Shown piece by piece: positions 56,801-64,000 of a stretch of 64,000 nt of DNA. A program made the position numbers and the translations under genes. Within the stretch, counting starts at the first letter, position 1; every line of letters begins with the position of its first letter. Source of the stretch: Megamerina dolium. Lineage: Eukaryota; Arthropoda; Insecta; Diptera; Megamerinidae. The stretch lies in assembly GCA_963854835.1 (NCBI GenBank), contig OY978526.1:61318649-61382648 (forward strand), written 5' to 3'. The notes beneath the pieces were generated by a model that ran no database searches, was not told the DNA's origin, and was given only the letters and a program-made list of their open reading frames with translations.

Positions 56801-59800
56801 AACTTGTCATGCTTTTGGAAATATGCAATACTAAAAGACTATTGCTATTCTACTTGTTATGCATATTAACACTTAAAATAGCTGACATATAATAAAATTA
56901 AAATAATTCATTTATCGCTAACAAACGTTCACAAAATTGTTCACAATTGATGGCAAATGTTTGGTTGTTGGGTTCATGATTTATCGCGTGTTGCAAACGA
57001 GCATATGTAAAATATTGCATGGTATTGCATATTAATGCATAGTTTGTAGTCACAGCGATAGAATATAGACACGTGCATTTATAATGCATTTGGAAGTATG
57101 CAACAGTAAATACATACAGTTGGTATTTTTTATGCAATATGCAAAACTGAATTTAAACTTTATTACAGAGTTTGCAAATTAGGAATGCAAAGTTTACAAT
57201 TGCAACAAAAAAATTTACATTTACTATGCCCTTGGAAGTTTGCAATTGGAAAAATGGAAACTTTATAATGATATTAAAATCCGCAGTTCCGCTAAAATGA
57301 ATAACAAAAGCACGACCTTTAGAATTTGAAAAAAGTGTATTCAAACATAATTTTTTTAATATGTGATTCATATTTTTGTAAATAGATTTTGTTGAAGCTT
57401 TTAATTCTAAAAATGCATTTGTCACTTAAAAAATTCACACTAAATGAAAGTGTAAAACTTGAAAGGAGCAGTGCAGTAGTGAAATAATTTTTAATAAAAT
57501 TAAATTCGAATTGATTATATCTTGTTGTGAAGTCCTCCTCGAGAAAGTTAAGTATTGAAATTCATATGTAATTCTATAGTTTTCAATTCACTAGAGTATT
57601 AAACAATTGGGTTTATAATAAATATATTAAGTAGTAAAATAATGAAAATAAAATAATTTAAATGGATACAAAAACATGCAAAATCTACTTAGACAAAAAA
57701 GAAAAAGAACAATTCAACAGATATACAAACATGCAAGTGTAAATAAAGATTACATTTAATATATGTTTATATAATTTAAAAATAAACATATTCTTTTTCT
57801 AATGAATTGAAAAACATTGGTTTAGTGTGATATAGCACAATAACATAAATAACGTATAGGGTGTAAATATGCATGCAATATGATTATGCCTTAAGTTGAA
57901 AAGAAGTCTACAAATACTTTTCGAAAATCTGCACGGATACTTTGAAAGAAAAGCTGATTTATAGTATTTATGGAATTGGAAAATGTGTGCGGTTTCTTAT
58001 ATTGAATATTCAGCATTTCCAACTGGTTGCTCCTTTGAGGTTCAAACATGATTGAATTGCACTTCTTTTCAACTAAATCAATATTGACTCTCATGCAATG
58101 CCAGCATTAATGCTACTACCATTGCCAAAATTATTATTGCTATCAGCTCCAGCAGCAATTCTAATAGCATTGATGCTATCGCTAATGCAATGTTCATGAT
58201 GATTATTTAATTTGTTGCTGGTTTTGTTATTATTGGTCTGATTCATATGGGATTGTAGGAATTGATTAGAGGAAGCATATGAGGATAAATTTCTAGCAGC
58301 TGGTATTGGCTGTCCAAAGCCTCCATCATCAATACAACTACCGCCATTGTCAACAACTAATGTACTAGCACTTGTACTATTAATGGCAATATTACTGCCA
58401 AGTAAGTCGTTGGTTGAAGCATAACTACTAGTTGTGGTAAAACCAATTGGACAAAAATTTTCATCAAAATCAACATTACTACAATTTATGGGTCCTATGT
58501 TGTTGTTGTTGTTGTTGTTCTTATTGCTCATATCGTATGATGTTGCCAGCTTTGAGCTGCTGTTGTGTAACCGCTGCTGTGGTTTCGGCATTAGCGCCAT
58601 ATTGCCATTTAAAATGCTCGCACCAGCAGTAGCGGCTGCCACAGTAGTAGCTGAACGATGATGTGTGGTGTTTTTTGTTGTTAGTGTTGGCGTTGCTGTG
58701 GCAGTAGCATCAGCATCAACAACACCACCACTATCCTCAACAATGTTCTTTATGATGCCACTGTTGCCAATAGAAGATTTCTCATCGCGCTTGATATCAT
58801 TTAAGAGATTCAGATTCGAATCGAATATGGTTGATTTTTGTAAAAGTTCATGATAGTAATAGGGTGTGGTACGTCGTTCTATTGATTGACTACGACTACC
58901 AGCAGCAGCATATCTGGTAGGGCCAACACCAGCACCACCACTACCAGTACTGCTGCTATAATTGCCGTTTGATTGCAAATTTGATTGAGTCGATGCAGCC
59001 AATGTACTTGTGGTTGTTAAATTCGCAATGGACAATGTATCTTGTGGTTTACTCATTGATCCACGCATAGTACGACTGCCACCATTGCAATAGTTGGCCA
59101 AAAGATTTGGTTGTGAGCTATGATATTGTGACGATGAGGTATCATCCGTAACATTGTTAGTGGCGGCATCATTTACATCGCTCGCTGGCGGCAATAGAGA
59201 GTGTTGTTTGGTAGAAGCAGCTAAACCACCCGGCATAGAGGAGGCTGGTTTAATAAGCGGTATCATAGTGTATGAGGTCAAACGTTGCATATCTCTAGAC
59301 GGAGTAGTTTGTACAGATCTATAAGCTTTTTCATAGCCAACTGGAGGTGGACGTGGCGGAGTTAATGGGCGTTCGCTTTTTGATAACAGTGAGAATGAGT
59401 TATGTCTCTCAATGGTATAGCGTGGCACAGATGACGAGATGGGACGACAACACGGAAGCTTGCATGGCGGGGCAATATAGGGTGGGAATATCATTTCAGT
59501 TGGAGGATCAGGAAACTATATTGGATGATATGGATAAAAAGGATTGAGGTTGATTTGAAGTTAGAAAAGTTTATGTTACCCATTACCATTATTGTTTAGA
59601 GAAGAAAGAAAAAAGTAAGTAGTAAATATGAACTTAGTAGAGAATATTAAAAGAGTAAGTAAAACTCTAAAGCCTCTTACAGTTCTCGAAAGATCTATAC
59701 GTACAACGACTACGGTAAAATAGAAATGATGAATTAATGAAAAAAGAAGAAAAAATGCAAGCGCTTAATTGAAAACCAAATTTAAAAAGTTGCGAAGAGT

Positions 59801-62800
59801 TATTTTTGAAAAAAAAGGGAAACTGAGGAGACTTGACCAAGGGTAAAATGAAATGGCAAAATAAAATAAAAACCGCTAAATAACTTAGGAAATTGTTAGG
59901 ATTCGCCCCTATACAATTGAAATGTATGACTGACCAATTCCATTTTTTCTCCTCAACATTTTTACTTAACATACTTTCCACCTATATCCGCACTTAAGAA
60001 GGACTCCCAATCCAAATTCATATTTTTATAAAATCAGGGTGCTTCTAGAGTGGTTCAGTATATTATAGACCACAACTTATTTTTGCTCTTAAACATTTTT
60101 TCTGAACATATTGTTGAAAAATATAACTGAACCCAATAATTCTTCTCAACATTTTTTCCATATTTCCTATATCCGTTACATAGGTGGGCTTCCTTAAAAA
60201 ATTATGTTTTTATATAAACAGAGTAAACAGAGGGGTAAAGTATATCACCGACTATCATTCATTTTGCTCCCAAAATTTCTTCCTTAACAGACTTACCCCC
60301 TTTCTCTACCTCTTATGGATGCGTCCTATCAAATGAAACTCTAAAAAATACTTAAAATTGGTAAATATCTTCGTAGCTGATTTGGAGTTGCCTTTAGGTT
60401 AGGTTAGGTTAGGTTATGTGGCTGCCCTCTCTCTGAGAGGACACATTTAGGCCAGAAAGGCTCATTGTGATACCACCGAGCAACTCTTCCAATACTGTTG
60501 TGCATGTTAAATTTGGACAGCATTAGAAGGGACCTACTTATATTAGCCGGTTCTGACCGGTAGAAACTTTAACTTAGTTTTATCACAGAGCTCTTTTAAG
60601 AAGTATTTTTGGCAAATTGTTATTGCCGGAAATATTGCCAATTCTTTCCGGCAGGTGGGTACCGTTCGAAAGAAAAATCTGTAGGTCGGGAGTGAACTCA
60701 CGACCTACAGATCAGAAGGCCAACGCACTAACCACTGAGCTACGGCACCTACTGGAGTCGCCTTTAGGCCGCATTTTTTTCTATGACCACCTGCCACCCT
60801 CCCTTAGGGAGGTTTATCTACCAAATTCATGTTTTAATAAAATCAGGGTGCCCTTAGAGGGCTCAAAAACATTATCGAATACTAATCGTTTTTTATTCAA
60901 ATCATTTATCCTGAATACACACTCTATCTCAACGGTTTATGGGGCTCCCCTACAAAATAAACAAATAAGTTACCGAGGGATTGCCTCTAGGGGGTTTAAT
61001 ACAAGGCCGATCCTCATTAATTCTTCCTCCTAAACATTTCAGTGTAACATATTTACTCCCTACGGTTACCGTATAATGTGACTTCCTTCCTTCAACTGAA
61101 AACCTGCTCAACTCTCCTCATTTTCCATTTGCAAAAACAACGGCTTACACATTTCAACGATACCAATTTATTTAATATATGACAAAAAAAAAAAAACAAC
61201 CGTGAATAATTATAATTAAAAATACTACAAAGTTAAAAAAAATTGCAAAATAAAGAAAAAAAACACTTGTAGGTACAACATGAAAATATTAAAATAGTCA
61301 AAACATGCTGCACTTTTTTCCGCAAAAAGTATCCACCTACACCGATTCAATATAAATGAGAAAATGTTTATAAAATATTTTAAAGTCCAAGTGCAGCATT
61401 ACATTGTATGAACAACATTGAAAATTCATTAAATACTTTACTACAAGAGGTTTTACAACGATTACATCTATAGTACTATAGTACTAACATAATTCATCTA
61501 CAAATCTATAATACTACATTCATAGCTATTCAGTTAAAATCATACAAATTACTTACCTTTGACTCAGACATCCAGACGGCACCACTTTGTTGCAAATCGA
61601 TTGCATCACGCAATTTTCTATACCATGACTCTTCATCGTTCAATAGTATATGGGTGCTAAATATATGCGACCAGACACGCTCTAATTTTTGGCATTGCTC
61701 CAGTAATTTCTTAGAGCTTTTGTGTGCCGATTTGGGAAGCCCATGTCGCAATTGCTTTATAACATGCTTACTTTCGGTTTTTAAGAATATGACTATCGGA
61801 TAGAATTGAGCATAATTTAAACGATCGACCGCATTTGGCGTGATATCGAGTAGTGCATGTTTGCCACGATCCATTATATCGCGTATATTCGATAATCGTA
61901 CAATGCGACATTTCGAATTCGATTTATCATCGTCTTGCAGCGGTGTTGTGAATTTATCTGCAAAGTCTTTTGCCAATTTCTCACGTGCCATATCAGAGAT
62001 CGGGCCGAATAGAACGACAGGACGTACAAAACCAGGATGACGTAGAACCACACGCTCGTAGGCGGGAAATTTCGATATACTATCGGAGAAGACGACATCA
62101 TCCCAGTTCTCACGAGACAAACTTTTCGAACGACGATGTGTTGAGCTATAATTTCAAAAGACGATGCAAAATTGATGTAGTGAACAATTCCCGATCTTGT
62201 AACTTACCGTCTTCTTCGAAAGAAATTCCCTCTGGACTCATTTGCATTCATCTCTTTCTTGGTGGCATTAAACTGGGCCGTAGCCAATTCTTCAGCTCTC
62301 GCCTTATTCGGTATAACGCCACGTTGCATTTCTTGATGTCCTCGGCCAATTTTTAAAACTTGCCACGATCCAACCACACCATTATGGAGTGTGTCGATTA
62401 CACGAAAAACATCACCAGCTTTAAAAGCCATCTCACCTTTGGAAGGATTATCGCAATGGAAGTGCGTTTTAATGTGGAACGAATCGCCGCGCTGGTTCGT
62501 TACCACCTCGTCGTATTCCTCTTTGCAATACTGCACAATCAAATCAATACGATCCTGCAGGCTGAGCAAAAATAGTACAGCCTCCTCTCGCGTCACACCG
62601 TGCATATCCATATCGTTCACTTTCAGTATCTTATCGCCAGGTGTTAAGCCTTGTAGCGACGCTGGAGATCCTGGTTGTACAGCAGTGACAAAAATACCAG
62701 CTTCATTGCCGCCGGTTAGGCGTATGCCAACACTGCCTTCTTTTTGGAATGAAATGAAACGCGGTTCGGCGGACTGACGCGAACGCGTTAGAGGATCATC

Positions 62801-63782
62801 TTCGTACAGCTGCCGTCTTGAACTGTAAAAGTCTTCATTGCCACTATTGATGCAACTGCTACCACGCGGTGGTGGTGGGCGTGGTGGTTCGTCTATACGC
62901 GAACGAGAGCTTACGCCATTTGATGGTGTGGCAGGACGATCCAACTGGGATAATGACACGCCATCCATAATGGGACCACGCGAACGTCCACGAGGCGTTA
63001 GATTACTCTTCTCATCATTCAAACCATTCGCAGGTCCATTTGCCGATGAACGTGTTGGCGGTTGAACATACAAATTCTGTGACGAATAACTGGCTCCACC
63101 ACCCAAATATGGATCATCCAGATTGTTGCTGCAATTTGAAACTTGCGCTTGATGGGTGCCATACAAATTCGATGATTGTGTGTTCGAATTGTTCAATTGA
63201 CTCGTGACCATTGCCGATGCAGCCTGATTTGTTATATCACGCAATACGACCAAATTTAAACGTTCCTTACAGCCATCAATTATTTTTTTCGCCTCTTTGA
63301 CACTCATCGTATCACCACAATTTGTATTGTGTATTCTCGTAATGATGTCGCCTTCTTGAAGTGAATATCCGTTTGCAGCCAACTGATCCCGAGCTTTTGT
63401 TGAGATCTCTTTGATGAAGAGCCGGCAACCGATCACAATTCCATAATCATCCTTCTTGCTACCCTTTGTGAGTGTGACTTTAATCGGTTGGCCTGACGAT
63501 GATACATTCTGTACCAGTGATGAGTTGAGGGAATTTGGTTGACTCATTACCATGGCCGTTGAATTTGATGGCGGCAAACCACCGTTGCCATTTGTTACCA
63601 CATTTGGTCCCACGGAACTCATACTGTGTTGATGTTGATGTTGAATCGCCGAATTTAGTGGTACTCTCCGTTTGACTACAAGTGTCACTGTATTGCCACT
63701 ATCACGAAGCACTTGTACGGCCGTTGCATATTCAACATTTTCCAAGGAGACACCGTTTACGGATATTATACGATCATTGACT
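41296..63782 (-). CDS. pyd: Polychaetoid (fly ZO-1), MAGUK junction scaffold; 5' end outside window
   Basis: Eleven exons in coding order: 62208-63782, 61557-62145, 55714-55947, 54798-55390, 54560-54723, 53421-53523, 51589-51817, 51208-51514, 50813-50942, 46133-48414 and 41296-41519. All phases agree, giving 2142 residues. Order of domains: end of PDZ1 (1-40), PDZ2 (98-182), PDZ3 (340-422), SH3 (432-495), guanylate-kinase-like (540-715), a long disordered Pro/Gln/Tyr-rich part, and a ZU5 domain split over the last two exons. Pyd organises adherens junctions and links them to actin and signalling. The GUK domain is a protein-binding relic in this family. The first half of PDZ1 must lie beyond 64000. 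Optional exons may exist that I cannot separate from constitutive ones. Confidence 0.95.
41807..41897. repeat. (AT)n microsatellite
   Basis: Near-perfect AT repeat within the last pyd intron, with one AAATA interruption. Confidence 0.95.
42003..42391 (+). mobile_element. tRNA-derived SINE (copy 2), AACCT-tailed
   Basis: Head GGGTGCTGTGGTTAGG with a degenerate A box and GGGTACAATCCCC as B box. The body is the same as copy 1, and the tail ends AACCTAACCTAACCTAA. Lies in the last pyd intron, opposite to pyd. Confidence 0.88.
42531..43603. mobile_element. Possible non-autonomous element bounded by short inverted repeats
   Basis: AGTGCACTAAAT on the left and ATTTAGTGCATT on the right are near-complementary. 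In between, CCACTA/TAGTGG words recur more than ten times near both ends, a subterminal-repeat pattern common in hAT- or CACTA-like elements. No transposase frame and no clear target duplication. Confidence 0.4.
43733..44515 (+). mobile_element. 783-bp Harbinger-like derivative with long TIRs
   Basis: ATAGCGTTTTCTTTTCTCAA at both ends (second copy reversed), with similarity extending over about 35 bp. TAGTA is present on each side (43728-43732, 44516-44520). Inside is a split frame, [20 protein letters not shown]...DLYSDSE, then after GTAAAC...[26 protein letters not shown]. The latter is the F.x.FR(M/I).....D.I motif near the N-terminus of Harbinger-type transposases. No catalytic part. The 5-bp duplication does not fit Harbinger cleanly. 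Confidence 0.65.
44516..46132. other. pyd: pyd intron, remainder
   Basis: AT-rich. No exon, RNA gene or repeat family recognised. The open frame that continues from exon 46133-48414 past the donor (down to 45810) is intron read-through. Confidence 0.5.
46133..48414 (-). CDS. pyd: pyd large exon: Tyr-motif repeats, acidic tract, first half of ZU5
   Basis: Starts after CATTTAG with [21 protein letters not shown]. Contains Gln- and Pro-rich segments and a series of related motifs: [31 protein letters not shown] twice, IYVSKRDS and IYESKEES. An Asp run (DDDDLDD...[14 protein letters not shown]) follows, then the ZU5 start ([20 protein letters not shown]). The donor is weak (AATG|GTTTGT). An internal ATG at 48410 could serve as a start for shorter isoforms, but the upstream exon joins in phase. 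Confidence 0.9.
48415..50812. other. pyd: pyd intron
   Basis: 2.4 kb of AT-rich intron. Nothing recognised. Confidence 0.5.
51818..53420. other. pyd: pyd intron with a possible optional exon and a SINE
   Basis: A minus frame at 52383-52697 ([20 protein letters not shown]...) follows a possible acceptor CTATGCAG at about 52637 and is open for 85 codons to a stop. It may be an alternative terminal exon but lacks clear family resemblance. A truncated SINE lies at 53101-53320. Confidence 0.35.
53101..53320 (-). mobile_element. SINE copy 3, head-less
   Basis: Same body as copy 1 (AAGTAGATCC, GTTGTGCGTG on the complement) and the same CACATATTTATTT tail, but the tRNA-like head is missing, as after 5' truncation during target-primed insertion. 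In a pyd intron. Confidence 0.8.
54080..54510. repeat. Degenerate tandem repeat in a pyd intron
   Basis: Units of about 80-110 bp built from CAATAATNTCGAAAAAGCNA, AANGTACTGG and TTTAGCAATAATGT recur at 54107, 54202 and 54283, with weaker copies to 54490 (CGACATT on the complement). Confidence 0.65.
55948..58090. other. pyd: pyd intron / 3' flank of the alternative exon
   Basis: AT-rich. It would hold the 3' UTR of the isoform ending at 58091. No other feature recognised. Confidence 0.45.
58091..59515 (-). CDS. pyd: pyd alternative 3' terminal exon (475 codons, inferred)
   Basis: A polypyrimidine acceptor (CCAATATAG) at 59516 opens a phase-0 frame [20 protein letters not shown]...[20 protein letters not shown], rich in Ser, Thr, Asn and Ala, ending NAGIA and TGA at 58091. 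The GUK exon ends in phase 0 (SESK), so it can splice either here or to the exon at 55947. Taking this one would give a protein truncated after GUK, without the long tail or ZU5. The length of the open frame in otherwise AT-rich intron argues for real coding. Whether it is a terminal or a cassette exon with an unseen donor is not settled. Confidence 0.7.
   Translation of the reverse strand, partial: FPDPPTEMIFPPYIAPPCKLPCCRPISSSVPRYTIERHNSFSLLSKSERPLTPPRPPPVGYEKAYRSVQTTPSRDMQRLTSYTMIPLIKPASSMPGGLAASTKQHSLLPPASDVNDAATNNVTDDTSSSQYHSSQPNLLANYCNGGSRTMRGSMSKPQDTLSIANLTTTSTLAASTQSNLQSNGNYSSSTGSGGAGVGPTRYAAAGSRSQSIERRTTPYYYHELLQKSTIFDSNLNLLNDIKRDEKSSIGNSGIIKNIVEDSGGVVDADATATATPTLTTKNTTHHRSATTVAAATAGASILNGNMALMPKPQQRLHNSSSKLATSYDMSNKNNNNNNNIGPINCSNVDFDENFCPIGFTTTSSYASTNDLLGSNIAINSTSASTLVVDNGGSCIDDGGFGQPIPAARNLSSYASSNQFLQSHMNQTNNNKTSNKLNNHHEHCISDSINAIRIAAGADSNNNFGNGSSINAGIA
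59516..61556. other. pyd: pyd intron with SINE
   Basis: Contains SINE copy 4 at 60399-60752. The remainder shows no coding signal. Confidence 0.5.
60399..60752 (-). mobile_element. SINE copy 4, full length with 16-bp target duplication
   Basis: On the minus strand: head GGTGCCGTAGCTCAGTGG (A box) and GAGTTCACTCCC (B box), the shared body, then a tail CCACATAACCTAACCTAACC. TGGAGTTGCCTTTAGG (60383-60398) and TGGAGTCGCCTTTAGG (60753-60768) flank it, differing at one base. Such long duplications are the mark of LINE-driven insertion. Confidence 0.93.
61557..62145 (-). CDS. pyd: pyd guanylate-kinase-like exon
   Basis: Reads [40 protein letters not shown], then [36 protein letters not shown] and [19 protein letters not shown]. 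The P-loop of true guanylate kinases (GxxGxGK) is replaced by [10 protein letters not shown], as in all ZO proteins, so it is not an enzyme. Confidence 0.95.
62208..63782 (-). CDS. pyd: pyd exon with end of PDZ1, PDZ2, PDZ3 and SH3
   Basis: [20 protein letters not shown] is the second half of PDZ1. PDZ2 has the carboxylate loop region [18 protein letters not shown], and PDZ3 has [22 protein letters not shown]3 is [11 protein letters not shown]...[17 protein letters not shown]...[11 protein letters not shown]. It ends FFRRRR, continued in the next exon as the basic U5-like segment [13 protein letters not shown]. Confidence 0.95.
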
Positions 63783-64000
63783 CTGTTTGATAGAAGAAAG
63801 ATACATGATATTTAATTATATATTGTATTATACAATATTTTATGAATAAGCAATAAGGAAAAAGGAAAGTAAAGTAAAGAAACAGGAACTTTATATATTT
63901 TAAATTATCGCCTTTGAAACTAAAATCGATAAACGTATATACTCATAATAATCAGAAAAACTTTTCTAATTATGTTTCTACGTTCTTTATAAATGTATTC
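63783..64000. other. pyd: pyd intron, open at the window edge
   Basis: Sequence upstream of the acceptor CTATCAAACAG. Nothing recognised. Earlier pyd exons are outside. Confidence 0.6.

Noticed and set aside
60395..60420. TTAGG repeats as telomeric DNA
   Set aside because: They are the tail of a SINE with flanking target duplication; flies do not use TTAGG telomeres.
60690..60752. Functional tRNA gene (A and B boxes)
   Set aside because: No cloverleaf with a full acceptor stem, and the same head occurs in other SINE copies followed by the SINE body.

Overview
The window looks like nuclear DNA of a higher (brachyceran) fly. The spliced genes are close in layout to their Drosophila orthologs, introns are AT-rich, a promoter carries DREF-type TATCGATA motifs, and about half of the sequence is layered transposable elements. 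The mix of elements would suit a tephritid fruit fly, but that is inference. Four host genes are supported. IscU, the mitochondrial Fe-S scaffold, has two exons at 234-899 (+). A small secreted Kazal-domain protein has three exons at 1430-2126 (-). The ARMH3/C10orf76 ortholog has seven exons at 31078-33488 (+) and encodes 684 aa. The 3' part of polychaetoid (pyd, fly ZO-1) occupies 41296-63782 (-), with 11 exons whose reading phases all agree. Its first half of PDZ1 and N-terminus lie beyond the right edge.

From 3.7 to 24.7 kb is an accessory region of nested elements. In order it holds a LINE fragment, a ~1.18 kb PIF/Harbinger derivative (4264-5443), a 699-bp TIR element with a Myb/SANT-like ORF, another LINE tail, and a decayed BEL/Pao element (7190-9610). 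Then come a Ty3 integrase fragment split by a 524-bp MITE, an R2/R4-type LINE tail with a REL endonuclease, and an internally deleted Ty3/Gypsy element whose only ORF is a 962-aa Gag-integrase fusion (12333-16219). Last is an I-clade LINE (16220-22740) interrupted by an apparently intact Tc1-like transposon and by a tRNA-derived SINE. At 24721-30717 is a full-length 5997-bp copy of the same Ty3/Gypsy family. No difference is seen between its LTRs. It has a tRNA-Leu-type PBS, a one-codon break in pol, and what looks like a complete -1 frameshift signal between gag and pol: a GTTAAAC slippery site, a 6-nt spacer and an H-type pseudoknot. This copy sits 360 bp upstream of the ARMH3 start codon.

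Between ARMH3 and pyd lie two more Harbinger copies, one inserted inside the other with both target duplications still readable. They are followed by a LINE fragment whose 3' tail resembles that of the SINE family, and by a dead mariner. The pyd introns carry three more SINE copies, a second Harbinger-like derivative, AT microsatellites and a degenerate tandem repeat.

A theme of the window is internal deletion. Several DNA transposons (three Harbinger copies, the 699-bp element, the 783-bp element, possibly a MADF-domain unit) keep their termini and an N-terminal DNA-binding or transposase fragment but have lost the catalytic core. One LTR element lost protease, RT and RNase H yet stayed in frame.
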